From Chitinophagaceae bacterium (GTDB lineage: Bacteria; Bacteroidota; Bacteroidia; Chitinophagales; Chitinophagaceae): a stretch of DNA of 64,000 nt. This document shows positions 16,426 to 25,438 of this stretch, piece by piece; the first letter of the stretch is position 1; each line of letters opens with the position of its first letter. The notes beneath the pieces were generated by a model that searched no databases, was not told where the DNA came from, and saw only the letters and a list, made by a program, of their open reading frames with translations. The stretch covers positions 124,001-188,000 of the forward strand of contig JAHBTJ010000002.1 of NCBI GenBank assembly GCA_019638595.1. Reading direction: 5' to 3'. Position numbers and translations under genes: made by a program.

Positions 16426-18126
16426 ATGAAAAAGATATTGTTTTCAAAATACGGATGGTTGTATGTTCTTATTGGGCTGGTGGTTATTAACCTTGCAGCC
16501 GCCCGGTGGCATAACCGGATTGATCTGACAGCGGAAAAAAGATATACCATATCACCGGCAACCCGTACCCTGTTGCATTCGGTAAAAGAACCGGTAACCG
16601 TAACCGTTTTTCTTGAAGGAGATATGCCTGCGGGCTTTAAAAAACTGGCGGGCAGCACAAGAGATATGCTGCAGGAGTTTAAAGAGATAGGCGGTAATAA
16701 TATCCAATATTATTTCAGAATTCCCGGTGAAGGAATGAACGATTCGGCTAAAATGATGCTCATAGATTCCTTACAGGGGTTGGGGATCAATCCAACTAAC
16801 GTTAAAGCGCAGGTGAAGCGTGGAGAAGGAGAGGAGCAGCGCATGGTTTACCCGGGAGCTGTAATTGAATACCAGGACAGGGTGTTGGGTGTGAATTTGC
16901 TGAAAGGGCTGAGGATGGAAGGACTGGAATCGCTGAACAATGCTGAAGCCCTGCTGGAATATAAGCTGGCGGGCTCTATTGATAAGATAATGCGGGATAC
17001 GGTGCCGGTGATCGGTTATCTTACCGGGAACGGGCAACCGCAGAACCTGGCGGTATACGATTTAATACAGGGCACTATTAAGCAGGAATATGGATTTGGC
17101 TGGTTGCCGATAGACAGTGTGCCTGTAATTCCTGATTTTTTTGACGCGCTGCTGGTTGTAAAGCCGCAAACAGGTTTCAGCGACGCGCAAAAGCTGAAGC
17201 TGGATCAATATGTAATGAATGGAGGTAAAATGGTTTGGCTGATAGATAACCTGTACGCGAGCCTCGACAGCTTAAGGAGAACACAGGGTAATTTTATAGC
17301 CTTTGATATGGGGCTGAATATTGACGACCTGTTGTTCAGGTATGGTGTGCGTATCAACCCCGACCTGGTGCAGGATCTTACCTGCAGCCAGATACCGATG
17401 GCGGTAGGATCTTTTGGCGACCGCCCCCAGTTGCAACTGATGGACTGGACCTATTTCCCCCTGCTGGCTTCGCCCAATAATAACCCCATTGCCAAAAACC
17501 TGGATTATGTACTGGCGCAGTTTCCGCAGTCAATTGATACGGTTCAGTTGCCGGGTATACAAAAAACAATACTGCTGTCTACTTCCGCCAACTCACGCAT
17601 AACCAGCACTCCGGCCAAAGTGGAGTTGAACAGCGCGCAAACCGAAGAAGATCTGAAAACGTTCAATAAAGAAAAAATTCCTGTAGCGGTGCTGCTCGAA
17701 GGGCAATTCAGCTCTTTGTTTACCAACCGTATTTCACTGGCGCTGAAAGACAGCCTGAGCAATATTTATAAAAAACCCTTCCGGGCGTCTACCGAAAACA
17801 GCAATAAAATGATCGTGGTGTCTGATGCGGATATTGTGACCAATGAAGTATCACAAAGCCAGGGTCCGTTGGAAATGGGGGAAAACCCGTTTACACATTA
17901 CAAATATGCCAATAAAGAATTCTTTTTGAACTGTCTTGAATACCTGGTAGGAAATCCTGACATCCTTAAAACCAGGGGAAAAGACTATACCCTGCGCCTG
18001 CTGGATAAAAAGAAAATAGAGGAAAACAGGTCGTTCTGGCAGATGATCACTATTGCAGGGCCTGTTGTACTGGTTATTTTGTTCGCGGTAATTTATTTAG
18101 CCGTTATGAGAAAGAAGTATCAATAG
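16426..18126 (+). CDS. gldG: Gliding motility-associated ABC transporter substrate-binding protein GldG
   Basis: A protein of about 566 residues from the ATG at 16426 (frame open from 16414 with two other in-frame ATGs). It has an N-terminal membrane anchor (WLYVLIGLVVINLAA), then the GldG/ABC-type auxiliary domain starting RIDLTAEKRYTISPATR, with the long extracytoplasmic domain, and a second membrane helix near the end (ITIAGPVVLVILFAVIYLAV) with a short basic tail. GldG is the periplasmic partner of GldF. The gene is probably cotranscribed with gldF. A long degenerate repeat begins directly after the stop codon. Confidence 0.94.
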   Translation: MKKILFSKYGWLYVLIGLVVINLAAARWHNRIDLTAEKRYTISPATRTLLHSVKEPVTVTVFLEGDMPAGFKKLAGSTRDMLQEFKEIGGNNIQYYFRIPGEGMNDSAKMMLIDSLQGLGINPTNVKAQVKRGEGEEQRMVYPGAVIEYQDRVLGVNLLKGLRMEGLESLNNAEALLEYKLAGSIDKIMRDTVPVIGYLTGNGQPQNLAVYDLIQGTIKQEYGFGWLPIDSVPVIPDFFDALLVVKPQTGFSDAQKLKLDQYVMNGGKMVWLIDNLYASLDSLRRTQGNFIAFDMGLNIDDLLFRYGVRINPDLVQDLTCSQIPMAVGSFGDRPQLQLMDWTYFPLLASPNNNPIAKNLDYVLAQFPQSIDTVQLPGIQKTILLSTSANSRITSTPAKVELNSAQTEEDLKTFNKEKIPVAVLLEGQFSSLFTNRISLALKDSLSNIYKKPFRASTENSNKMIVVSDADIVTNEVSQSQGPLEMGENPFTHYKYANKEFFLNCLEYLVGNPDILKTRGKDYTLRLLDKKKIEENRSFWQMITIAGPVVLVILFAVIYLAVMRKKYQ

Positions 18127-18325
18127 CGGTGGGCGGTGAGCAATCAGCGGTCAGCTATCGGCTATCAGCAATGAGCTGTCAGCCATTTATAGTTTATGGT
18201 TTTTTGTTTATAGTTTGAGAAACAAAACCCGGACAATCAAAAATCTCAAAATCAAGAAATCAGCAATCTCCTGCAACCTGTAACTCCAAACCACAAACCC
18301 GAAACCTGTGATCTGTAACTTCAAA
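18127..18325 (+). repeat. Composite degenerate intergenic repeat after gldG
   Basis: Starting right after the gldG stop, three kinds of words follow each other: AGCTATCGGCTATCAGC-like words, then TTTATAGTTTATGG-like words, then AATCTCAAAATC and CCTGTAACTC words ending near CCACAAACCCGAAACC. The same order occurs on the minus strand from 35555 to 35355 after another stop codon. It fills nearly all of the space to the sigma-factor gene. No coding potential. Confidence 0.6.
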
Positions 18326-18397
18326 CAAAAATTTGATCTTTTTCTCTCCGGAGTTAAATACACCCGGGCAATGACGATTATTTTAATTATTTTACCA

Positions 18398-18412
18398 TAC
18401 ATTCGTAATGTA
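18398..18412. promoter_or_regulatory. Small palindrome just upstream of the ECF sigma factor
   Basis: TACATT-CGT-AATGTA is a perfect 6-bp inverted repeat with 3-nt spacer, 12 nt before the start of the sigma gene. It could be an operator or a chance palindrome. Confidence 0.25.
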
Positions 18413-18423
18413 TTGTTCTCCAC

Positions 18424-19032
18424 GTGTTGCCATATACTAACGATACTGCTTTATTGTCCGCTTTCCAACGGGGTGAAATCCATGCCCGTAAAATAATCTT
18501 CAACACTTATTTTCATCCGCTTTGCCTTTTTTCAGAAAGGATCACCGGCAACATATTGCAATCTGAAGACATCGTGGCGGAAGTTTTCGAAAAGCTGATG
18601 TCTGCGCCGCATAATTTTTCTGCCATGGCCAGGCTGAAAAGCTTCCTCTATCAAAGTGTTCATAATGCGAGCATCAACTATGTGATTGCGAGAAAACGGT
18701 ATTCGGCAGCCTGTAACCAGGTTCGTTACCTCGCTGAAAATGAGCAGTACGATCATGAAATAGTTCAGAACGAGATCATGAGGGCGGAGCTCATTCACGA
18801 AATTTACATGGCAATGGATAAACTGCCCGATAAATGTGGACAGATATTCAAGATGATCTTTGTGGAAGACCTGTCAACTGTAGAAATTGCCGAAAAGCTC
18901 CAGATCAATGTGCAAACTGTACGAACACAAAAAGCCAGGGCCATTGAATTGATCAGGAATTTGCTTATTAAGAAGAATTTGCAATTCCCGGTGGTTGCCT
19001 ATCTCACATTGCTGCTTGACCTCCCCTCTTAA
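18424..19032 (+). CDS. ECF-type RNA polymerase sigma factor of import locus 1
   Basis: A 202-residue sigma-70 family ECF factor of the Bacteroidota type that controls SusC/SusD loci. Region 2 is around residues 20-90 (NTYFHPLCLFSERITGNILQ, SEDIVAEVFEKLM), and region 4 around 130-185 (AMDKLPDKCGQIFKMIF, then LSTVEIAEKLQINVQTVRTQ with the helix-turn-helix). The frame has no ATG near the start: the best start is GTG at 18424 or the adjacent TTG, because an in-frame stop lies at 18406. A fecR gene follows after 104 nt, then susC and susD, so it most likely activates this locus when released by FecR. Confidence 0.92.
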   Translation: MLPYTNDTALLSAFQRGEIHARKIIFNTYFHPLCLFSERITGNILQSEDIVAEVFEKLMSAPHNFSAMARLKSFLYQSVHNASINYVIARKRYSAACNQVRYLAENEQYDHEIVQNEIMRAELIHEIYMAMDKLPDKCGQIFKMIFVEDLSTVEIAEKLQINVQTVRTQKARAIELIRNLLIKKNLQFPVVAYLTLLLDLPS

Positions 19033-19136
19033 AAAATTCTTTCATTTTTCTTTGGATGATCTCAAAGATTTGTTGTTATAGGATAAGGAAGATAGTGACG
19101 TAGTTAAGTTTATTTGCTAATTATTAAACAACCTTT

Positions 19137-20306
19137 TTGCAAACTATTAAAGAACTAATTCTTAAGCGTCTTCGGGAAACGCTGACACAGGAGGAAGAGC
19201 AGGCGCTTGAAGAATGGATGATGAAATCAGACAGGAACCGTGCTATTGTTGAAGAGCTCAGCGACCCCCGGCAACTTGCTGAATCCTTCGCCAGGCTTGA
19301 CAGCCTGCATGCTGACCAGGTGTGGGAAAGAGTAAGATCTGTTTCACCGGATCCGCAAACGAAACATCTTCCATTATACCGGCGTCTGCGTACATTGACC
19401 GGTTATGCCGCTGCAGTGCTGCTGATTACTGTGGGAATATATTTCCGGGGGCAGTATGTGAAAAGAACAGTCGTGGTCAGTCCGGAGAAGCAGTTGTCTG
19501 TAGATGTATCCGCACCTTCCGCCAATCGCTCAGTAATTACCTTATCCGATGGACAAAATATTTATATAGACAGTGTTACAACGGGCGTGGTAGCCATACA
19601 GGGTAATGTCCATATCCGGAAGACCAGTGACGGGAGTATTGAATACGTAGATAACGGTTATAACGGAGGCTTACAATATAATACATTAACCGTTCCCAGG
19701 GGCAGTCAGATTGCCAGTATCATACTATCTGATGGCTCCAGGGTAATAGTAAACGCGGGCTCAACGATGAAATATCCTGTATCGTTTTACCGCCGGGACA
19801 GGGGGGTGGAAATTACCGGAGAGGCTTATATTGAAGTGGTTAAAGACGCAGGCAGAAGGTTTGTGGTAACCGGTGGCGGTACGGTCACCGAGGTGCTGGG
19901 CACTCATTTCAATGTCAACACATATCCCGATGAAACTGATATGAAAGTGACCTTGCTGGAAGGCAGTGTGAAGGTGAGCAGCAGTGCAGAACAGAAAATG
20001 ATCAAACCGGGTGAACAGGCTGTTTACGGAAGAGGTGCTATGCAGGTGCATACAGGTATAAACGTTAACCAGGTAATTGCCTGGAAGAATGGACTTTTTG
20101 ATTTTCAGGATAAGCACCTGCCGGAAGTAATGAGACAATTATCACGTTGGTATGACCTGCAGGTGATCTATAATGGCAAAGTTCCCGATATAGAGTTTTT
20201 CGGGCAGATGGGAAGGAACCTGAAGCTTTCGGATGTACTGAATGTGCTCAGGGATGCAGGATTGCGTTTCCGTATGGAAGAAGGCAGACGCCTGATCGTG
20301 TTGTAA
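19137..20306 (+). CDS. FecR-type anti-sigma factor of import locus 1
   Basis: A 389-residue inner-membrane sensor. Residues 1-85 form the cytoplasmic, sigma-binding part (EEEQALEEWMMKSDRNRAIV), followed by one membrane helix (YAAAVLLITVGIYFRG, about 85-102) and a periplasmic FecR domain with LTVPRGSQIASIILSDGSRV, FYRRDRGVEITGEAYIEV and VTLLEGSVKVSS, then a C-terminal domain LPEVMRQLSRWYDLQVIYNG that contacts the TonB-dependent partner. Start is TTG at 19137; an in-frame stop at 19125 excludes a start further upstream and the next ATG is deep in the domain. It would hold the 18424 sigma factor until the outer-membrane SusC signals substrate. Confidence 0.92.
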   Translation: MQTIKELILKRLRETLTQEEEQALEEWMMKSDRNRAIVEELSDPRQLAESFARLDSLHADQVWERVRSVSPDPQTKHLPLYRRLRTLTGYAAAVLLITVGIYFRGQYVKRTVVVSPEKQLSVDVSAPSANRSVITLSDGQNIYIDSVTTGVVAIQGNVHIRKTSDGSIEYVDNGYNGGLQYNTLTVPRGSQIASIILSDGSRVIVNAGSTMKYPVSFYRRDRGVEITGEAYIEVVKDAGRRFVVTGGGTVTEVLGTHFNVNTYPDETDMKVTLLEGSVKVSSSAEQKMIKPGEQAVYGRGAMQVHTGINVNQVIAWKNGLFDFQDKHLPEVMRQLSRWYDLQVIYNGKVPDIEFFGQMGRNLKLSDVLNVLRDAGLRFRMEEGRRLIVL

Positions 20307-20328
20307 GGTTTAAGTTTGTTTAATCAAC

Positions 20329-20359
20329 AAAAAACCGCTCCGGCTCGCGACCGGAACGG
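20329..20359 (-). terminator. Rho-independent terminator antisense to susC, locus 1
   Basis: On the minus strand CCGTTCCGG, loop TCGCGAG, CCGGAGCGG and then T6 (arms 20351-20359 and 20335-20343, one G-U pair). There is no T run on the plus strand, so it cannot end the fecR transcript. It lies 102 to 72 nt before the susC start and points against susC. The nearest use is to end an RNA transcribed across the susC leader in the antisense direction. Confidence 0.75.
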
Positions 20360-20420
20360 ATGATGTTGAGCTATAATAAATAGAAAAGTCGCCTAGACCT
20401 TTTATTCATCACCCAAACGA
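20329..20420 (-). ncRNA. Predicted antisense RNA over the susC leader, locus 1
   Basis: Inferred from three items: the minus-strand terminator at 20329-20359, a -7-like element TATTTTTG on the minus strand (plus 20424-20431), and a TTTC box 19 nt upstream of it (plus 20451-20454), close to the -33 TTTG. Together they predict an RNA of about 85-90 nt entirely complementary to the susC mRNA leader. Bacteroides is known to place cis-antisense RNAs at this position, between anti-sigma gene and susC (DonS of B. fragilis, as I recall). Not shown experimentally here. Confidence 0.4.
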
Positions 20421-20423
20421 TTG

Positions 20424-20431
20424 CAAAAATA
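20424..20431 (-). promoter_or_regulatory. Candidate -7 element of the antisense RNA, locus 1
   Basis: Minus strand TATTTTTG, a full match to TAnnTTTG, with TTTC 19 nt upstream at 20451-20454. It overlaps the first base of the susC frame on the opposite strand. Confidence 0.4.
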
Positions 20432-23400
20432 TGTTATTTAACTTTTGCGGGAAAGGGTTCTGTTCACGAACCTTTCTGATTAATTCTATGCGTGTTGTGA
20501 AACTAACCGCTGCATTCATGTGCCTTTTTTCGTTGCATCTCGGTGCAAAGAGTTTTTCACAAACTGTTTCCTTTGAGGGAAATAATGTTCCACTTGAAAA
20601 AGTCTTTAGTGCTATCACCCAACAAACCGGTTATGTGGTTGTTGGCAGTAAACAACTCCTGCGAGTGGCAAAAAAGGTGTCTATACATGTAAAGAACAGC
20701 CCTCTGCCGGAGTTCCTGGAAGCTATCTTCAGGCATCAGCCGCTCCGGTTCACTATCGTTGAGAATACTATTGTATTGAGGCCAATGACGAATGCGGAAA
20801 CGCGATTGCTTGATGCAACCATCCCGGCAGAAGCAGTGGCGCTTCTTGACATCACGGGGAGGATTACCAACGAACAGGGACAGCCATTATCCGGCGTCAG
20901 TGTTATGGTCAAGGGATCGGCTATTGGAACGGTAACCGATAATAACGGAGAATTTAAGCTTCAGGTGCCCGGAGAAAGCGTGGTGTTGTCTATCAGCTAT
21001 ACGGGGTTCGCGAGTCGCGATGTAGCGGCTGATCTTCAAAAACGGCGTATTGAGATCAGCCTGGTACGTCTCGATAATGAATTGCAGAGTGTGGTAGTGG
21101 TAGGCTACGGCACCCAGCGGAAAAGAGATGTAACAGGGGCTGTGGCAAATGTGTCCATAACAAATATTAAGGAAATGCCGGTTGCCGGGGTTGATCAGGC
21201 CTTGTCGGGCCAGGTTGCCGGGCTTCAGATCAGTACTTCCAACGGAATACCCGGGGGAGGACCCCAGGTGCAATTGAGAGGTATAGGCGCCATTGGCGCT
21301 ATTACTTCGCCGCTCTACGTGGTAGATGGTTACGCGCTTTCCTCCAGCTCCAGCCAGATATCGAACCCGATGAACGACATTGCCCCGCAGGACATCCAGT
21401 CGTTAACTATATTAAAGGATGCCTCTGCTACTGCCATCTATGGCTCGCGCGGTTCAAACGGGGTTATTATCATTACCACCAAATCCGGCGCCAGCGGCGA
21501 ACCGAAAGTGCAGGTTTCGGCCTATACCGGTATCCAGAAACTCCCGGCCCGCGCAGACCCCAACCTGATGAATGCCTCGGAGTTTGCCGCATTCAAAAAG
21601 GAGTCTATCTCTGACCAGATATTGGCCAACACCGGTGTGGAAGCTACTCCCGATCAGATACCGGAAATTTATCGTAACCCTGAAAGTCTTGGCAAGGGTA
21701 CCGACTGGTTTGATGTTATTACCCAAACCGCTCCGATAAACAATATTAATCTTAGTCTCAGCGGTGGGAATGATAAGGTGAGAACTTACCTCTCTGCCGG
21801 TTACCTTAACCAGCAGGGTGTTGTGATCTCAACGGGGTATGAAAGGTATTCATTGCGTGCCAATGTGGATGCCAGCCTGGGCAAAAAGTTGCGGGTAGGC
21901 GTGAACCTGGCGCCTACATTCACCCGCAGGGGAAAATATATCACCGGAGGCCAGGGCCGTAATGAACAGGGCTTTGGTGAGGCGCTCGTGGCAAGTCCCA
22001 TTCCCCCCGTGTTTAATGCTGATGGCAGTTATAATGCCATGATCCAGGAGGATCCCGGCATCTTCCCTTACCCCAACCCGTTAATGGCGCTCAAAGAGGT
22101 GGATGATAAATCGCAGAGCACCCGTATCCTGTTCAGTGCATTTGGCGAATACACGTTGTTGAAAAATCTTAAGCTTAAATCAACCATCAACACCGACTGG
22201 CAAACTTTTGAGCGGAAGTTTTTTCATCCGTCTACTGTGGGTTATCTTTTCCAGTTCCCGCCTACTATTCCCATCGCTACCAACAGTACAGCTTCCTATC
22301 TTAACCTGCTTAACGAAAATACACTTGCCTACCAGAATACCTTCGGCGATCATTCGCTCACCGGCCTGCTGGGTTTCAGTGTACAGCACGAAACCACTAC
22401 GGGTTCTAACTTCACTGGTAATGACTTTCCGGATGATGATGTTCGCACATTCAATGCGGCAGCGCGTATTACCGGCTCTACTTCGGCAGAAGAGTGGGCA
22501 TTGATCTCTTATCTTGCCAGGGTTAACTACAGCTTTAAGGACAAGTACCTGATCACCGGCACTATCCGCCGGGATGGCTCATCGAGGTTTGGTGAGGATA
22601 ACCGTTGGGGTAATTTCCCTTCCCTTGCTGTTGGCTGGGATATTTCCAAAGAGAATTTTATGCGCGATATCAGGTGGATTGATGAGCTTAAAGTACGCGC
22701 CTCTTACGGAAGATCCGGCAACTTCCAGATCGGGAATTATACCCACATGAGCCAGGTCGTTTCCAGCAACTACGTGTTGGGTGGCTCGCTCGCCGGTGGC
22801 AGGATCATGAATACGCTGGGCAATCCTAACCTGGGATGGGAAAAAATGAGAGAAACGAATATAGGCATCGACCTTGCGCTCTGGAACAGCAGGGTTTTTG
22901 TAACAGCCGATCTTTACAAAAGAAATACCGAGAGCCTTTTACTGAATGTTGAACTGCCGCGCTCATCCGGTTTTTCCAGCGCCATCGAAAACCACGGCAA
23001 TATCCAGAACAAAGGTGTCGAGATCAGCATATCCACGCGCAATGTTGTGCGTAGTAATTTTTCGTGGAACACCGACTTTAATATCTCCTTTAACCGAAAC
23101 AAAGTGCTTGCTCTTGGACCTACCAATACTCCGCTCCTGGCAGGTTCGAGCTATGAAGGTAATCCCACCAATATTACTATGGTAGGTCAGCCCATAGGAT
23201 TGTTTTATGGCTTCGTGTTTGACGGTATCTACCAAACGCAGGCAGATATTGATAAAGGACCCACTTTCCCCGGGGTTGTTCCGGGTAATATGCGTGTAAA
23301 GGATATAGACGGCGATGGTGTTATCAATGATATCAAAGATTTTGATATTATCGGAAATCCATACCCGAAGTTTGCCTGGGGCATTACCAATACACTCACC

Positions 23401-23871
23401 TATGGACGTTTCGATTTCAGGGCAAGCGCCACCAGTCAGATAGGCGGAAACAAAATCAGCTCTGTACAGTTCACCACTCATCTTCTCGACGGATTGTTTA
23501 ATGTTAGCCGCGACCTGATTGATCGCTGGAGATCGGTTGATAATCCGGGCAACGGTAAAGTCCCTACTACCAATGGTACCGGCTACGGCAGGAGGATGTA
23601 CAGGGATATTAATTCGCTATTTGTAGAGAACAACAGCTATTTCTGGATCAAGAACATTATGTTGGGATACAGCCTGCCGAAGGGTAACGGCATCATTAAA
23701 GGCGCAAGGTTCTATGTAAGCGTTCAGAACGGCCTGCTATTCACTAAATACACCGGAAACCCCGAGGTGACCAGTTATGTGGAGGGAGGCTCTGCCCTGA
23801 CACCCGGCTACGACTCCAATCCCTACCCCGTACCGGTTATCTACACACTTGGAATGAATCTGACATTTTAA
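20431..23871 (+). CDS. SusC/RagA-type TonB-dependent outer-membrane importer, locus 1
   Basis: A 1146-residue outer-membrane importer. A signal peptide lies at about residues 20-44 (MRVVKLTAAFMCLFSLHLGA), so the true start could be the ATG at 20488; the 20431 start matches longer N-termini common in this family. Domains in order: an STN domain (about 48-105, PLEKVFSAITQQTGYVVVG) as used for FecR signalling, a carboxypeptidase-regulatory-like repeat (about 138-215, DITGRITNEQGQPLSGVSV), a TonB plug (VVVGYGTQRKRDVTGAVANV; SPLYVVDGYALS; LKDASATAIYGSRGSNGVI) and the beta barrel ending ...TLGMNLTF with terminal Phe. The gene follows fecI-fecR and precedes susD by 19 nt. The substrate is not readable from the sequence. 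Confidence 0.96.
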   Translation: MLFNFCGKGFCSRTFLINSMRVVKLTAAFMCLFSLHLGAKSFSQTVSFEGNNVPLEKVFSAITQQTGYVVVGSKQLLRVAKKVSIHVKNSPLPEFLEAIFRHQPLRFTIVENTIVLRPMTNAETRLLDATIPAEAVALLDITGRITNEQGQPLSGVSVMVKGSAIGTVTDNNGEFKLQVPGESVVLSISYTGFASRDVAADLQKRRIEISLVRLDNELQSVVVVGYGTQRKRDVTGAVANVSITNIKEMPVAGVDQALSGQVAGLQISTSNGIPGGGPQVQLRGIGAIGAITSPLYVVDGYALSSSSSQISNPMNDIAPQDIQSLTILKDASATAIYGSRGSNGVIIITTKSGASGEPKVQVSAYTGIQKLPARADPNLMNASEFAAFKKESISDQILANTGVEATPDQIPEIYRNPESLGKGTDWFDVITQTAPINNINLSLSGGNDKVRTYLSAGYLNQQGVVISTGYERYSLRANVDASLGKKLRVGVNLAPTFTRRGKYITGGQGRNEQGFGEALVASPIPPVFNADGSYNAMIQEDPGIFPYPNPLMALKEVDDKSQSTRILFSAFGEYTLLKNLKLKSTINTDWQTFERKFFHPSTVGYLFQFPPTIPIATNSTASYLNLLNENTLAYQNTFGDHSLTGLLGFSVQHETTTGSNFTGNDFPDDDVRTFNAAARITGSTSAEEWALISYLARVNYSFKDKYLITGTIRRDGSSRFGEDNRWGNFPSLAVGWDISKENFMRDIRWIDELKVRASYGRSGNFQIGNYTHMSQVVSSNYVLGGSLAGGRIMNTLGNPNLGWEKMRETNIGIDLALWNSRVFVTADLYKRNTESLLLNVELPRSSGFSSAIENHGNIQNKGVEISISTRNVVRSNFSWNTDFNISFNRNKVLALGPTNTPLLAGSSYEGNPTNITMVGQPIGLFYGFVFDGIYQTQADIDKGPTFPGVVPGNMRVKDIDGDGVINDIKDFDIIGNPYPKFAWGITNTLTYGRFDFRASATSQIGGNKISSVQFTTHLLDGLFNVSRDLIDRWRSVDNPGNGKVPTTNGTGYGRRMYRDINSLFVENNSYFWIKNIMLGYSLPKGNGIIKGARFYVSVQNGLLFTKYTGNPEVTSYVEGGSALTPGYDSNPYPVPVIYTLGMNLTF

Positions 23872-23890
23872 TTATTAAATACTGCATGGT

Positions 23891-25387
23891 ATGAAAGCGA
23901 AAATGAAAATATTTTTCCCGGCGTTCTTTTTCTTGTCCTGCATGCTCGCAGGCTGCAAGAAATTGCTTGAAGTGAAACCCGAAACTTTTACGAGCGGGTC
24001 CAGTTACTATAAAACCGAGAACCAGATCAGAACGGCTGTTAACGGGGCTTATTCAATATTACAGAATCTAAATACCAGTGGTAACTATTGGATATTTACA
24101 GAAGTGCGTTCAGATAATACCACTTACCAGTATAACCCCAATAATCGTTGCTGCATTACCCGCGAGCAGGTGGATGAGTTTCTTAATACTTCTACAGACC
24201 GTTATACTGAAACAGTATGGACAACACTCTTCAACGGTATACAACAGTGCAATGTGATACTGAGCCGCATGGAAGGGGTAACATTTACCGATGATGCAAA
24301 AAAGAACCAATATATCGGAGAAGCAAAATTTCTGCGGAGCCTGCTTTATTTCAATCTTGTACGATTGTTTGGCGGCGTGCCGCTACGGGTGGAAGAAGTA
24401 AGGGGTCCCGGTGATGCATTTACTGAGGAAAGAGCTTCTGTGGAAGCAGTATATACTCAAATTATCCAGGATGCTATGGATGCCGCAGAAAAACTGTCAG
24501 CAAATTACTCGGGGGCAGATATAGGACGCGCCACGAAAGGCGCTGCGCTTACCCTGTTAGGCGATGTATATCTGACCAGGAAAGATTATCCTAATGCGAT
24601 CAGCTTTCTTCAACAGGTTACCGGCATCGGCTATCAGCTGGTACCGGAATATTCGGATGTATTTAGTGTGTCGAACAAAAACAACAGTGAATCAATATTT
24701 GAAATACAGTACAATGCAGGCGTACAGGGAGAGAACAGCAATTTCTTTTTCAATTTCGGGCCTTTCACCGCAAGCCTGGACCTTACCGGCTGGCAGGGAC
24801 AACTCGGAGGACTGAACATTCCGACGCCCAGCATAATTGATGCATTTGAGCCGGGAGACAAGCGCAAGGATGCCTCAATCGGATATTATGCTAATCCCGA
24901 TAACAACAATGCATTTGAATCGTTTCCGGGCGGCGCTATACCATTCGTCAGGAAATTTTATCATCCCCCTTTTCCTAACAACGGCTGGACCAATGACAAT
25001 TGGCCTGTATACCGCTATGCCCATGTGCTGCTTATGCTTGCTGAGGCATTGAATGAAGATAACAAAACAGGCGACGCATATGCCCCGTTGAATATGGTGC
25101 GCCAGCGGGCAGGACTGAGCGCTCTTTCAGGCTTATCGAAAGACGGATTCCGGGAAGCGGTTTACCAGGAAGAAAGAGTGGAGCTGGCTTTTGAAAACCA
25201 ACGCTGGTTCGACTTGTTACGCACCGGAAGGGCAATAGAAGTGATGCGGGCTCATGGAGAGGAGGAAAAAGCGCGTTTGGACCGCGTGGGTACCGAATCC
25301 TATAACGTGCAGGAATATATGCTTTTGTTTCCTATTCCTGCTTCAGAGATCAGGTTGAACAGGTATAACCAAAATCCAAACTATTGA
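23891..25387 (+). CDS. SusD/RagB-type outer-membrane lipoprotein, locus 1
   Basis: A 498-residue SusD-family lipoprotein that forms the lid and substrate-binding partner of the preceding SusC. The lipobox is FFLSCMLAGCKK with the modified Cys at about residue 22. TPR-like SusD signatures include RSLLYFNLVRLFGGVPLRVE near 152-171, ALTLLGDVYLTRKDYPNAIS and, near the end, REAVYQEERVELAFENQRWF and LFPIPASEIRLNRYNQNPNY. Complete in length. It is followed after about 50 nt by the isomerase gene on the same strand and is probably in the same transcript. Confidence 0.95.
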   Translation: MKAKMKIFFPAFFFLSCMLAGCKKLLEVKPETFTSGSSYYKTENQIRTAVNGAYSILQNLNTSGNYWIFTEVRSDNTTYQYNPNNRCCITREQVDEFLNTSTDRYTETVWTTLFNGIQQCNVILSRMEGVTFTDDAKKNQYIGEAKFLRSLLYFNLVRLFGGVPLRVEEVRGPGDAFTEERASVEAVYTQIIQDAMDAAEKLSANYSGADIGRATKGAALTLLGDVYLTRKDYPNAISFLQQVTGIGYQLVPEYSDVFSVSNKNNSESIFEIQYNAGVQGENSNFFFNFGPFTASLDLTGWQGQLGGLNIPTPSIIDAFEPGDKRKDASIGYYANPDNNNAFESFPGGAIPFVRKFYHPPFPNNGWTNDNWPVYRYAHVLLMLAEALNEDNKTGDAYAPLNMVRQRAGLSALSGLSKDGFREAVYQEERVELAFENQRWFDLLRTGRAIEVMRAHGEEEKARLDRVGTESYNVQEYMLLFPIPASEIRLNRYNQNPNY

Positions 25388-25438
25388 ACGGGTCTCTCTT
25401 TTAAGTTTCTTTTATTCACCAAAAAAAATCTTTTTGTT

